64,000 bases of DNA from SXOA01 sp046153945 (GCA_046153945.1 JBJXFF010000136.1:29957-93956); one strand, 5' to 3'; counted from the stretch's first letter, positions 33,751 to 42,521 are shown. Program-made: numbers and translations. The notes: generated by a model not told the origin, from the letters alone.

Positions 33751-34533
33751 TTATCGTCCCGCATCAAACCTCGGGGGTGGTTGCGACTGGATAATTTCGG
33801 CGACTTGGGCGGCAGTGATGTTTGGCTTCGGCGTTCCTTGTCCCCGAAAGATCTGCAGCTTGTGCTGGCGGGCGTATATCTCCCGTCGGGTGCGGCCTTG
33901 AGGAGCGTCGGGCCAGGTTCCCTTCAGCTCTTCAAAATCAAAGAGTAGCGGAGCGACGCGGCGGATGTAATTCCAATATGCCCGATTGTCGGTTTGCAGG
34001 ACGACCAAACCCTGCGGTGCTAGCGAGTGGTGGACCAGCGACAGGAACTCCGGCGTGATGAGCCGTTTGTAGGCCCGCTCGCTGTCTTTATAGGGCTGCG
34101 GGTGATAGAGGTGAATTTCTTGAATCGACCCTGGCCCGGCGTATTGCTCCAGAAACTCAAACGCCCCGATCACCGCCAGACGCACGTTGGCAAGGCCCCG
34201 CTGGTTGGCCCGCTTGGTGGCGTAACGGATCACCAGCGGCAGGATGTCGCACCCCAGATGATCACAGTCCGGCCGCAGCAGCGCGCTGCTAATGACACAC
34301 CGCCCATTCCCGCAGCCGAGGTCCAGAATGATCGGTGCAACTCTGCCAAACAGCGATTGCCAGTCCAGCGGCCCCGGCGGCGGCAACTTCTTGAGCGCGG
34401 TTTTCGCCCATTGTTCCGGCAGCAGGACGGAGCCCGGGATCGGGACGCCAAAATCGGATTCCGAGTCTTCCATAAGCCGAATGATAGCGTGGGAGAGAAA
34501 CTGAGCTAGCTCGGAACGGCTGAGTCGGGACAT
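33751..34533 (-). CDS. trmB: tRNA (guanine-N7)-methyltransferase, TrmB-like
   Basis: An SAM-dependent Rossmann methyltransferase of 260 residues. Motif I is LDLGCGNGR, then the acidic GCDILP, and the TrmB signature position reads HLYHPQPYKDSER in place of the usual PDPWPKxRH, so the substrate loop is divergent. The C-terminal part has LQTDNRAYW and a basic TRREIYAR. Expected reaction: N7-methylation of G46 in the tRNA variable loop. The start at 34533 (MSRLSRSEL) is likely; a longer frame adds 25 residues. The ATG is just beyond a perfect hairpin at 34548-34568. Confidence 0.75.
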   Translation of the reverse strand: MSRLSRSELAQFLSHAIIRLMEDSESDFGVPIPGSVLLPEQWAKTALKKLPPPGPLDWQSLFGRVAPIILDLGCGNGRCVISSALLRPDCDHLGCDILPLVIRYATKRANQRGLANVRLAVIGAFEFLEQYAGPGSIQEIHLYHPQPYKDSERAYKRLITPEFLSLVHHSLAPQGLVVLQTDNRAYWNYIRRVAPLLFDFEELKGTWPDAPQGRTRREIYARQHKLQIFRGQGTPKPNITAAQVAEIIQSQPPPRFDAGR

Positions 34534-34547
34534 AATCGCGAAAGTAC

Positions 34548-34568
34548 GCCTCACGCCCTGCGTGAGGC
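34548..34568. repeat. 9-bp perfect hairpin with a 3-base loop
   Basis: GCCTCACGC, loop CCT, GCGTGAGGC, between the divergent trmB and membrane-protein genes. It resembles the other trinucleotide-loop palindromes in the window. Confidence 0.6.
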
Positions 34569-34625
34569 AGTCAACTCGCGGAGCGAGATGAGTACATTTC
34601 TTGCCCACTGGTCAAGGAGGACCCC

Positions 34626-35549
34626 ATGGTCACAACAATTCTCGCCTCGCGGCGAACCGCTTCCCGCCTTCCCCTCTGGTTCACCCGCCTCCATTCTTGG
34701 TGGTTCATCGCACAGGTCGCGGTGAATCTCGTTGCCTCCTGGTTCATCATTCGGCTGGTGAGCGAGATGGACTGGGCCGAGTTAGGGCTGGGGCTGTTGC
34801 TTGGACAGGGATTTCTGCTGAGCGTCTGGCTCGCACTCGGCGGCCTGCTCAATGTGGTCCGCTTCGTTAGCGTGCTATTAGTGACGCTGGCCGGTGCGCT
34901 AGCGGTCAGCGATCAAAGCCCGATGAATCCGAATTTTGCGTCCTGGGTAGAACAGTCCAGCCAGGTCTTCATCATCTGCTTCTTTATGGTCATGCTGTTC
35001 CATGCCTTGCTTCTGCCGCTGCGCTGGCTGCTCGGCTGGCGGCTCGACTTTGATCGGGCCTACCATGCCCGAGAAAACACCGGTCGCATGCAGGTTGGAG
35101 TGGTTCACTTTTTCGGTTGGACCACGTTTCTGGCAATCCCCTGCGCCATCATCCGCCTGATGCCGCCGGAGGATCTCACCGAAATCGCCACGATCTGCCT
35201 TTCGGTCTTTGCGATGACGATCCCTATTGCCGCTTCATTTTCCCTGGCGGTCGTCGGCCGGAAGGCTTGGCGCTGGACGCTCCTGGCCGCGGCAATCTTT
35301 GGCCTCACCTGGACGGCGGAAGTCTTCATTCCCGGCCTGGTCTTCACCGAGAATTTCCTGCAATTCAACCTGGGGATCGTAGCTGCCGTTGCCGGAAATT
35401 TGGTCGTCCTGCGTTTCTTTGGACTGAAGTTATTCTCGGTCGCAGAGCAGCCAATTGTGGTGCTTGCGAACCGGGAAAATCTCGTGAAGCCCCCTCACTT
35501 TCAGCTTCAACCGACCTCGCGGCAAACGGCCGGAGCGACGGGTTCGTAA
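34626..35549 (+). CDS. Multi-pass membrane protein of unknown function
   Basis: A 307-residue protein with about seven to eight hydrophobic helices (for example LVASWFIIRL, LGLLLGQGFLLSVWLALGG, VFIICFFMVMLFHALLL, TFLAIPCAIIRLM, LLAAAIFGLTW and LGIVAAVAGNLVVL). No transport or enzyme motif is recognised. An AAGGAGG ribosome binding site stands 6 bases before the ATG, the strongest in this region. It starts a plus-strand run to 43924; the vWA gene follows after 32 bases. Confidence 0.7.
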   Translation: MVTTILASRRTASRLPLWFTRLHSWWFIAQVAVNLVASWFIIRLVSEMDWAELGLGLLLGQGFLLSVWLALGGLLNVVRFVSVLLVTLAGALAVSDQSPMNPNFASWVEQSSQVFIICFFMVMLFHALLLPLRWLLGWRLDFDRAYHARENTGRMQVGVVHFFGWTTFLAIPCAIIRLMPPEDLTEIATICLSVFAMTIPIAASFSLAVVGRKAWRWTLLAAAIFGLTWTAEVFIPGLVFTENFLQFNLGIVAAVAGNLVVLRFFGLKLFSVAEQPIVVLANRENLVKPPHFQLQPTSRQTAGATGS

Positions 35550-35581
35550 GAAATCCCGCTTCCTTGTGATAGAATTGAAGC

Positions 35582-36592
35582 ATGAGCCCCCCGCTGCACA
35601 GTCCGACCGCTGCCGAGGTTTTGACGCCGGCAGAGATGCCTCCGGTCACCCCGCGGCAGATACCGGCCTGGCTGATGTCGTTCTTGCTCCACTTCAGCGT
35701 CTTCACTGCCTGTGCCGTTTTCATCAAGGATACGCCTCGCGGGATTGCTGGCGTGGAAGAAGGCAAAGAAGCCGGCATCGTGCTTGTGAGCAGTGGCCGC
35801 GGCAAGCCGGAGTACTTCGCGAATGAAGGAGGAGGGGGAACACTAGCTAGCGGAGACAGAGAAGCCTCCGCCCCAGCCAGCACGGGCTCCCCGTTTCCCG
35901 ATGCGGCCGAACAGCCAAAAACGACCGGTCCCAAGCTTCCTTCCGCTCCCGGATTTGGCGGTCAAGCCTCCTTCCCGGGTGAACTCACTCCTGGCGCTGG
36001 AAGTTTCGCGCTTCCGGGAGGCAAAGGGCTGCCGTCGGGTAAGGGAACGGGAAAAAATGCCCGCACGGCTGTCTTTGGCGTCCAAGGAGAAGGGAGCCGC
36101 TTCGTCTACGTCTTCGACCGTTCCGGCAGCATGGAAGGGGCTCCTCTCGACGCCGCCAAGCAGCAGCTCATCGCCAGTCTGGAAAGTCTCGACAAAGTCC
36201 ACCAGTTTCAAATCATCTTCTACAACCAAGAGCCCCGCATCATGCAGCTCGTCCCCGGTCAGGCGGCAAGCATGGAATTCGCCAATGACGCCGGAAAGAA
36301 GAAAGCCGAGTCCTTCATCGGCAGCATTCTGGCGGACGGCGGGACGCGGCACATGGAAGCCCTGGAGCTTGCCCTGCGACTGGGCCCCGATGTCATCTTT
36401 TTCCTCACCGACGCCGCGGACCCCAAGCTCTCCGCCGCCGAACTCGCCCGCATCCGCCGCCTGAACAGCGGCACCAGCATCAACGCCATCGAGTTTGGCT
36501 CCGGCCCCGCCGGAGGGGACCAGAACTTTCTCAAGCGCCTGGCGGAACAAAACCACGGGAATTACGGATACGTGGACATCTCCAAACTCTAA
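35582..36592 (+). CDS. Membrane-anchored von Willebrand factor A protein
   Basis: A 336-residue protein: one membrane helix (about 30-48) with the TonB-like position SFLLHFSVF, a glycine- and proline-rich linker (50-160), then a vWA domain with the MIDAS motif DRSGS (Asp179), the threonine in GGTRHMEA, and FLTDAADP. vWA domains bind metal and a protein ligand. Upstream of a TPR-like gene and an ExbB/ExbD set, it is likely part of an envelope complex driven or positioned by that motor. Stop and next ATG are 28 bases apart. Confidence 0.85.
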   Translation: MSPPLHSPTAAEVLTPAEMPPVTPRQIPAWLMSFLLHFSVFTACAVFIKDTPRGIAGVEEGKEAGIVLVSSGRGKPEYFANEGGGGTLASGDREASAPASTGSPFPDAAEQPKTTGPKLPSAPGFGGQASFPGELTPGAGSFALPGGKGLPSGKGTGKNARTAVFGVQGEGSRFVYVFDRSGSMEGAPLDAAKQQLIASLESLDKVHQFQIIFYNQEPRIMQLVPGQAASMEFANDAGKKKAESFIGSILADGGTRHMEALELALRLGPDVIFFLTDAADPKLSAAELARIRRLNSGTSINAIEFGSGPAGGDQNFLKRLAEQNHGNYGYVDISKL

Positions 36593-36620
36593 TTCTCATT
36601 CGCAGTACGAATCCACCCAA

Positions 36621-37637
36621 ATGCGAGCGCCGGTATTACTTTCGATAGTCCTCGTTTTCACGCTTGCCGTTTCGCGCTGTTCTCATTGTTTCGCCGAAGA
36701 CACAGTCACTTTCCTTTCGGGGAAGGATGCCAAAACTCGCACGAATCGAACTGGCGACATTGTCGAGTACACCGGCGAGTCTCTTGAGCTCAAATCCTCG
36801 TCCGGGCGGATCGAAAAAATCCCTGCCGCGCGTGTCGTTGATATACGCACCCAATGGATACCCGCGCATGAGAAGGGGGACTCACTCCGCGCCGAAGGGA
36901 AGCTGGAAGAAGCAATCAATGCCTATAAGCAGGCCAAGCGTGATGAGCCGCGGGCCTGGGCTCGCCGGAATATCATGGCGGCTCTGGTGGCGTGTTACGC
37001 AGAAATCTCTCGTTTCGAACTTGCCGGCGATGAATGGCTGGCAATAGAAGCCAGCGATCATTCGACGCTGCATTACAATGTTATTCCCGTGGCCTGGCAG
37101 CCGCTCCCGCCGGATGCCGCACTCCAGACTCGTGCGGCAGCCTGGCTCAATAGCAAAGCGCCTCCGGCCCAAGTGCTGGGAGCAAGTTGGCTGCTCGGGG
37201 GACCGCAACGAAGTGCGGCGATAACTGTGCTGGAGAGTTTGGCCAGTAACAAGACAGTGGACTCGCGAGTTCGCTCGTTGGCCCAGACTCAACTCTGGCG
37301 CACGAAACTGGTTTCCGCGAAGCTAGAAGACGTGCAGCGCTGGCAAACGGCTGTTGAGCAAATGCCGGCGGAAGTTCGGGCCGGCGGTTATTTTGTCGTG
37401 GGAGAGGGGCTGGCACGATTGGATAAGCCGGAGGGAGCCGCGCTCGCCTTTCTCCGCATTCCGCTGGTCCACGCGGAGCAGCGAATGATGGCGGCTGATG
37501 CCCTGCTGGCCACGGGCAAGCAACTTGAGAAGCTGAAACGCAGCGAAGAAGCAGTTGGCCTCTACCGCGAAGTCCTGAGCGGATATAGTCGTACGTTGGC
37601 AGCAGGGGAAGCCAAGGCCAAACTAGAATCAAAATAG
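36621..37637 (+). CDS. Exported TPR/HEAT-like protein
   Basis: A 338-residue protein with a signal peptide (hydrophobic 5-17, ending CFAED), a short beta segment (DIVEYTGESLELKSSSGR, typical of Sm-like or Skp folds), and then helical repeats: GDSLRAEGKLEEAINAYKQAKRDEP is a clear TPR, and the rest are degenerate. The start at 36621 is chosen because the signal peptide begins there. It is probably a scaffold in the same complex as the vWA and ExbB/ExbD proteins. A REP-like hairpin lies in the gap to ExbB. Confidence 0.7.
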   Translation: MRAPVLLSIVLVFTLAVSRCSHCFAEDTVTFLSGKDAKTRTNRTGDIVEYTGESLELKSSSGRIEKIPAARVVDIRTQWIPAHEKGDSLRAEGKLEEAINAYKQAKRDEPRAWARRNIMAALVACYAEISRFELAGDEWLAIEASDHSTLHYNVIPVAWQPLPPDAALQTRAAAWLNSKAPPAQVLGASWLLGGPQRSAAITVLESLASNKTVDSRVRSLAQTQLWRTKLVSAKLEDVQRWQTAVEQMPAEVRAGGYFVVGEGLARLDKPEGAALAFLRIPLVHAEQRMMAADALLATGKQLEKLKRSEEAVGLYREVLSGYSRTLAAGEAKAKLESK

Positions 37638-37642
37638 GGACA

Positions 37643-37659
37643 GGCCGTCACTCCGTGAC
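37643..37659 (-). repeat. Degenerate REP unit core (GTCAC-GGA-GTGAC)
   Basis: Minus-strand reading is GTCACGGAGTGACGGCC, the same core as the REP units at 26-27 kb (GTCATGGAATGACGGCC), with paired changes in both stem arms. It sits between the TPR-like and ExbB genes. Confidence 0.6.
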
Positions 37660-37682
37660 GAGCCCTGAACAAGGAGGAGTGT

Positions 37683-38555
37683 GTGCAGAAGGTAGTTTTG
37701 GTAATCATTGCGGCGGCCTTGATTCTGGCGGCAAGTATCTTTGTTTCTGCTCCCGCCTCGGCGCAGGAAAAAGGACCTGGCGCCAAAGTCGTCGCGCCAG
37801 CCGATGCGAAGACTCCCGCAGGCGCGGAGCCAGCGCTGCAGAAAAAACCACAACTAGGATTCTTTCAAATCCTGTTTTCCGGCGGGTTGATCGGCATCAT
37901 CATCATGCTGGTGCTAATTGGACTCTCGCTGACCGCGGCTTACCTCGTATTTGAAAACGCGCTCACGATTCGCAAGACAGAAATCATTCCCCCAGGGCTG
38001 TCTGATGAGGTCCGCGACCTGGTAGGGGCTGGTGAATACGCCAAGGCGATCAAGGTCTGCCGTGAAAAGCCTTGCTTCCTGTCGTTCGTCCTCCTCTACG
38101 GCCTGAACGAAGCCGACAGCGGTTGGAGCGAGGTCGAGAAGGCTACGGAAGATGCACTCGGCGAACAGTCCGCCCGTCTCTTCCGCAAGGTTGAGTACCT
38201 GTCCGTGCTCGGCAACATCGCGCCGATGGTGGGACTGCTGGGGACAGTGACGGGGATGCTCATGGCCTTTAAGCAAGTGGCGGATACCGAAGGAAATGCC
38301 GGGGCTTCTGAGCTTGCGGACGGAATTTATCAGGCTCTTGTCACCACGGTCGTCGGGCTGATTATTGCCATTCCGTCGCTCGGGGCGTTCGCCATCTTCC
38401 GCAATCGCGTGGACCAGTTCGTCGCCGAAGCCGCTTATGCCGCTCAGCACGCCCTCGCTCCAATTAAGCGGGGTTTTGTGGCCGCCAAGGCACCGCCCGC
38501 TCCGCCGCCGCCTCCTCCGCCTCCTCGCGCGGCCGGAGTCAAGGGAGCGACCTGA
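37683..38555 (+). CDS. exbB: MotA/TolQ/ExbB proton-channel protein, set 1
   Basis: A 290-residue inner-membrane protein. It has a signal-like N-terminus (1-27, ending PASAQEK), a first channel helix (about 62-90), a cytoplasmic loop with KAIKVCREKPC, and the conserved ExbB pair of helices with NIAPMVGLLGTVTGMLMAF and ALVTTVVGLIIAIPSL. The C-terminal tail is a run of proline. Start is a GTG at 37683 with AAGGAGGAG 4-5 bases before. It forms the five-subunit stator of a proton-driven motor with ExbD. The stop overlaps the next ATG by one base. Confidence 0.9.
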   Translation: MQKVVLVIIAAALILAASIFVSAPASAQEKGPGAKVVAPADAKTPAGAEPALQKKPQLGFFQILFSGGLIGIIIMLVLIGLSLTAAYLVFENALTIRKTEIIPPGLSDEVRDLVGAGEYAKAIKVCREKPCFLSFVLLYGLNEADSGWSEVEKATEDALGEQSARLFRKVEYLSVLGNIAPMVGLLGTVTGMLMAFKQVADTEGNAGASELADGIYQALVTTVVGLIIAIPSLGAFAIFRNRVDQFVAEAAYAAQHALAPIKRGFVAAKAPPAPPPPPPPPRAAGVKGAT

Positions 38556-38980
38556 TGCGAATTCCCAGCTTCAGCAAAGGTGGCGAGGTCGGCTTTAACA
38601 TGACGCCGATGATCGACGTCGTGTTTCTGCTCATCATTTTCTTCCTCGTCTCCAGCCATCTCGCCAAGCAGGAGGTCCAACTCGATCTGCCGCTGCCGGA
38701 GGCAAAAAGCGGCATCGCCGAGAAGCCCAGCGAGAAGCCGAGACTGACAGTAAATGTCCTGGCTGACGGCACACTGCTGCTCGCCGGCCGGCAAGTGACC
38801 GCCGACGAACTGCGGGCTCGCCTGGCCGAGCGGCAGAAGGATCTCGGAAAGGACGTGGAGGTCCGCATCCGCGGCGACCGCAGCACGGCATATAAGCATG
38901 TCGAACCGGTGATGCTAGCCTGCGCCCGCTCAGGAATTTGGAACGTCTCCTATGCAGTGTTTGAAAAGGACCCGCGCTAG
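38555..38980 (+). CDS. exbD: ExbD/TolR biopolymer transport protein, set 1a
   Basis: A 141-residue ExbD: short cytoplasmic N-terminus, then GFNMTPMIDVVFLLIIFFLV, with the proton-carrying Asp in the membrane helix, and a periplasmic domain ending RSGIWNVSYAV. The ATG overlaps the ExbB stop (TGATG), so the two are translated together. A second ExbD follows after a heptamer repeat. The pair of ExbDs could form hetero-pairs within one ExbB pentamer. Confidence 0.9.
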   Translation: MRIPSFSKGGEVGFNMTPMIDVVFLLIIFFLVSSHLAKQEVQLDLPLPEAKSGIAEKPSEKPRLTVNVLADGTLLLAGRQVTADELRARLAERQKDLGKDVEVRIRGDRSTAYKHVEPVMLACARSGIWNVSYAVFEKDPR

Positions 38981-38996
38981 CCAAAAGAAAAGATCA

Positions 38997-39024
38997 GTCA
39001 CCTGTCCCCTGCCTCCTGTCCCAT
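38997..39024. repeat. Degenerate 7-bp tandem repeat between the two exbD genes
   Basis: Four heptamers of the CCTGTCC/CCTGCCT type; the last includes the start ATG of the second exbD. No ribosome binding site is visible in it. Confidence 0.65.
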
Positions 39025-39469
39025 GCGTCGTCCCACCTACACCACCCGCCGCACCACGGTTGATCTGCAACTGACGCCGATGATTGACTGCGTCTTTCTA
39101 CTGATGATCTACTTCATCTTCTCGAGCAACTTCAGGATCTCGGAGCTATCCCTCCCTAGTCAGCTTTCCGCCGCCAGCGGCAGCGGCACCCCCACCAGCG
39201 ATACGCCCCCTCCGCCGGAAGCTGATTTTGAAGACGTCGTGGTCCGCATTCTGTGGCAGGGTTCGGCTCCAACCTGGACCGTCAACGATTCTCCGGTTCC
39301 ATCGCTTATTGCCCTCAAGCAATCACTCGCCCAGGTCGCCCGCATCAAGCGAGACGCCCCCGTCATCCTCCATCCCGATCCCGATGTACCGCTCGGCAAC
39401 GTCATCGAGGTCTACGACCTCTCGCGGCTCGTGGGATTTGAGAAGATCCAATTCGCGGCGTCGCTGTGA
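39023..39469 (+). CDS. exbD: ExbD/TolR biopolymer transport protein, set 1b
   Basis: A 148-residue ExbD with LQLTPMIDCVFLLMIYFIF (membrane Asp), and a longer periplasmic part with GTPTSDTPPPPEADFEDVVV. It differs clearly from the first ExbD, so it is not a recent copy. It ends 38 bases before the PSCyt/PSD1 gene, in the same direction. Confidence 0.88.
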   Translation: MRRPTYTTRRTTVDLQLTPMIDCVFLLMIYFIFSSNFRISELSLPSQLSAASGSGTPTSDTPPPPEADFEDVVVRILWQGSAPTWTVNDSPVPSLIALKQSLAQVARIKRDAPVILHPDPDVPLGNVIEVYDLSRLVGFEKIQFAASL

Positions 39470-39507
39470 CGGGTGCTATTCGCAGGGCGACGAGCTAGAA
39501 TTGCAGG

Positions 39508-42183
39508 ATGCGATTTGTCCCGCAATTATCGCTGGCCATCATTTTCGTTGGCTCCTGCACCGCGCTTGCTGCCGATGGTCCGGACTTCGCCAAGGAAGTG
39601 CAGCCGGTGTTGGCTGCCAAGTGCCTGAAGTGCCACGGCGAGAACGATCCGAAGGGAAGCCTGGACCTGCGGTCGAAGGCGGGGATGCTGGCCGGGGGAG
39701 ATTCTGGACCGGCAATTGTGGCGAAGGATGCCGCCAAGAGCCTGCTATTGCAGCGGATAACTGCCGGCGAAATGCCTCCGAAGGAGAGCCCGCAGTTGAC
39801 CGCGGCAGAAGCCGCTCTGCTGAAGGCTTGGATTGAAGCGGGGGCCGTCGCGCCGGATGTTTCGCTGCCAGAGAAGGCGGGGAAGTTCGATGCGGAGGGA
39901 CGAAAGCACTGGGCGTTTCAGAAGATCGCTCGTCCTGCGCTCCCACCTGTGGAAGATGCCGCTGCCGCTGCCTCGCCAGTCGATTCCTTCGTGCTGAAGG
40001 AACTCGAAAGTCACGGTTTGCAGTTTTCTGCCGTCGCGGAGAAGCGGACGATGATACGCCGGATCTATCTGGATCTGCTCGGGCTGCCGCCGAGTCCATC
40101 CGAGGTCGAGGCATTTTTGGCGGATGCGAATTCCGATGCATACGAACGGCTGCTGGACCGAGTGCTGGCGTCGTCCCATTTTGGCGAGCGGTGGGGGCGG
40201 CACTGGCTGGATGCGGCTGGGTATGCGGACGTGGGGACAACGGACAATGATGCGGCAATTATTCACCCCATGGAGAACCGCTGGTTGTACCGGGATTATG
40301 TGGTGCGGGCGTACAACACCGATAAGCCGTGGCGGGAGTTTTTGAGCGAGCAACTGGCGGGGGATGAGTTGGTGGACTGGCGGAACGCGCCGTCCTATAC
40401 GCCGGAAGTTCGCAGCAGCTTGATTGCCACCGGATTTTTGCGAGCCAGTGCCGACGACTCGTTTGAACGGGAATTGAATACTCCCGTGACGCATTTCGCC
40501 GTTTTGCAGCGGACGAGTGAGATTTTGTCGAACAACCTGCTCGGTCTCACGGTCAACTGCGCCAAGTGCCACGATCACAAGTACGAACCGATCAGCCAGA
40601 AGGACTATTACCGCCTCATCTCGCTCGTTCAGCCGGTGTTCAACCCGGACAAATGGCTGCAGCCGAAGGATCGACAGGTGCCGGGCATCTCGCCGAAGGA
40701 GCAGGAGGAGATTAACCGGCATAACGGAGGAATTGACAAGCAAGTCGGCGACTTGCAGGGGCAAATCGGCAAATTGCAAGCGCCGTATCAAACGAAATTG
40801 GCCGCGGCGAAGCTGGAGGCCATCCCCACGGCCATTCGCGGCGACTTGCAAGCGGCTCTGGCCATCGCTGCCGACAAGCGGACGGAGGTGCAAAAATATC
40901 TGGCGGAGAAGCTTGGGCCGATGGTGGCCGTCAAGCCGGAAGAAGTTGCGGCGGCGCTTAATGAGCCGGAGAAGAAGCAAGTTGCCGAGTTGCAGAAACA
41001 AGTCGGCGACAAGAACGCTCAGAAGAAGTCGTGGCCGAACTGGCAGGTGGTTTCCGAACCCGGCCCGCCGACACCCACAAGGTTGCTCAAGCGGGGGAAC
41101 TTTGAAACGCCCGGTGTCGAGGTCGCTCCTGGGTTTGTCAATATTCTTTGCGGGCCGGAGGCCGGAAAATATTTGATGGAGGCAAAAGCCGTTCGTAGTA
41201 ACCCGCTTCAGCGGGTTAATGCTCCTCAGGAAAACTCGGAACCCGCTAAAGCGGGTTACTACGAACAGTCCAGCGGACGGCGATTGGCGCTCGCGAAGTG
41301 GCTGACCGATGAAAACAGTCCCGCGGCGCACCTGGCGGTGCGGGTGCAGGTCAATCGGGTCTGGCAGCACCTGTTTGGCAAGGGACTCGCCGAAACGCCC
41401 GACAATCTCGGCCTCACCGGCAGCCGGCCGACGCACCCGGAGTTGCTGGAATGGCTCTCAGCGGAATACCAAGTGAACGGTGGCCAGCTCAAGCCGCTGC
41501 TGAGGAAGCTGATGACTTCGCGGGTCTATCTGCAAACGTCCGTTGTGGGGCCGGAAAATATCGCCGCTGCCAAGAGCGATCCCGAAAATCGCTGGCTCTG
41601 GCGGATGCGGCTCCGGCGGCTGGAAGCGGAAGCGGCTCGGGACTGCATCCTGGCGGCCAGCGGCCGGCTGGATACCACGATTGGCGGCGCACCGATTCCC
41701 GTCGAGCCAAAGCCGGATGGGACGTTCGTCATTCCCGAGAAAGGGCTCCCCACCACGACCAGCAAGTGGCGGCGAACCATCTATCTCCTTGCCCGTCGCA
41801 ACTATCACCCCGCACTCCTTGCCGTCTTCGACCAGCCGAACTTGACGATGAACTGCACCCGCCGCGAATCTTCCGCCGTGGTGCTGCAATCACTGGCGAT
41901 GCTCAACGACCCAGTCGTCGTTGAGCAAGCAGAGGCGTTGGCGGAACGGGTGGCAAAGGAAGCGGGAACGACGGAGCCAACAAAACAAATCGAAACCGCC
42001 TTTCAAATCGTCCTTGGCCGACTCCCATCGGCCAGCGAGAAGCAAGCCTGTGCCGAGCTCCTGCAAAAGCAAACCGCCCATTTCGCTGCGGAAAAACAGT
42101 CACCCGACCAAGCAGCTCACCAAGCATTGACCCAGCTTTGCCACATGCTGCTTAATACCAGCGAGTTCATTTACATACCGTGA
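39508..42183 (+). CDS. PSCyt1-PSCyt2-PSD1 planctomycete cytochrome protein (DUF1549/DUF1553)
   Basis: An exported 891-residue protein. The signal peptide ends near ALAADG. A C-type haem domain (PSCyt1) follows with CLKCHGE, RITAGEMPP as the Met-ligand region. PSCyt2/DUF1549 (about 130-340) has WGRHWLDAAGYAD, then NCAKCHDHKYEPI, a second CxxCH. A coiled coil (about 400-520) is followed by the PSD1/DUF1553 domain (about 590-840) with RLALAKWLTDEN and RVWQHLFGKGLAETPDNLG. The family is thought to act in redox or polysaccharide breakdown; the reaction is unknown. A 76-bp inverted repeat is inserted at codons 562-587. Confidence 0.9.
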   Translation: MRFVPQLSLAIIFVGSCTALAADGPDFAKEVQPVLAAKCLKCHGENDPKGSLDLRSKAGMLAGGDSGPAIVAKDAAKSLLLQRITAGEMPPKESPQLTAAEAALLKAWIEAGAVAPDVSLPEKAGKFDAEGRKHWAFQKIARPALPPVEDAAAAASPVDSFVLKELESHGLQFSAVAEKRTMIRRIYLDLLGLPPSPSEVEAFLADANSDAYERLLDRVLASSHFGERWGRHWLDAAGYADVGTTDNDAAIIHPMENRWLYRDYVVRAYNTDKPWREFLSEQLAGDELVDWRNAPSYTPEVRSSLIATGFLRASADDSFERELNTPVTHFAVLQRTSEILSNNLLGLTVNCAKCHDHKYEPISQKDYYRLISLVQPVFNPDKWLQPKDRQVPGISPKEQEEINRHNGGIDKQVGDLQGQIGKLQAPYQTKLAAAKLEAIPTAIRGDLQAALAIAADKRTEVQKYLAEKLGPMVAVKPEEVAAALNEPEKKQVAELQKQVGDKNAQKKSWPNWQVVSEPGPPTPTRLLKRGNFETPGVEVAPGFVNILCGPEAGKYLMEAKAVRSNPLQRVNAPQENSEPAKAGYYEQSSGRRLALAKWLTDENSPAAHLAVRVQVNRVWQHLFGKGLAETPDNLGLTGSRPTHPELLEWLSAEYQVNGGQLKPLLRKLMTSRVYLQTSVVGPENIAAAKSDPENRWLWRMRLRRLEAEAARDCILAASGRLDTTIGGAPIPVEPKPDGTFVIPEKGLPTTTSKWRRTIYLLARRNYHPALLAVFDQPNLTMNCTRRESSAVVLQSLAMLNDPVVVEQAEALAERVAKEAGTTEPTKQIETAFQIVLGRLPSASEKQACAELLQKQTAHFAAEKQSPDQAAHQALTQLCHMLLNTSEFIYIP
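41191..41266. repeat. REPIN-like inverted repeat inside the PSD1 gene
   Basis: GTTCGTAGTAACCCGCT at 41191-41207 is complementary to 41250-41266. Each arm contains a hairpin AACCCGC-NNNN-GCGGGTT (41200-41217 and 41240-41257). It is read through in frame and adds about 25 residues (VRSNPLQRVNAPQENSEPAK and on) between the coiled coil and the DUF1553 domain. Confidence 0.8.
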
Positions 42184-42521
42184 CCAATATTAATGAACTT
42201 CCGATACCGCCAGCGGCAGCGTCTGCAACGCGAGCTGTCGAAATCGCACGCGCCTGGATTGTCGATCACAAGCAGCATGTAACTTTGAATGCGCCAGCCT
42301 GGAAGGATCCAGCGGCATGGGGAATGTTCCTTGTGGACCTGGCAAAACACGTCGCTAATTCCTATCAGCAATCCGAGGGTCGTGATCCTGCCGAAGTACT
42401 TACCCGTATCAAAGCGGGATTTGATGCTGAGTGGGCTCACGCCACCGACACCCCCACAACACCTGCGATTTCGGACACTGACGCGATCGAGACGACAAAT
42501 AAGGTCGACAGGATTCTATGA
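42180..42521 (+). CDS. DUF5076-like small protein
   Basis: A 113-residue protein starting MTNINELPIPPAAA. The segment RAVEIARAWIVDHKQHVTLNAPAWKDPAAWGMFLVDLAKHVA has the DUF5076 pattern (aromatic-rich, helix pair). The function of that family is not known. The start GTG overlaps the PSD1 stop (GTGA), and its own stop overlaps the DUF1501 ATG (ATGA). The three genes are therefore translationally coupled. The last 35 residues are Thr/Ala/Asp-rich. Confidence 0.7.
   Translation: MTNINELPIPPAAASATRAVEIARAWIVDHKQHVTLNAPAWKDPAAWGMFLVDLAKHVANSYQQSEGRDPAEVLTRIKAGFDAEWAHATDTPTTPAISDTDAIETTNKVDRIL

Noticed and set aside
39745..41436. 563-residue frame antisense to the PSD1 gene
   Set aside because: The opposite strand carries a complete family protein with cytochrome motifs; the antisense frame has no domain.
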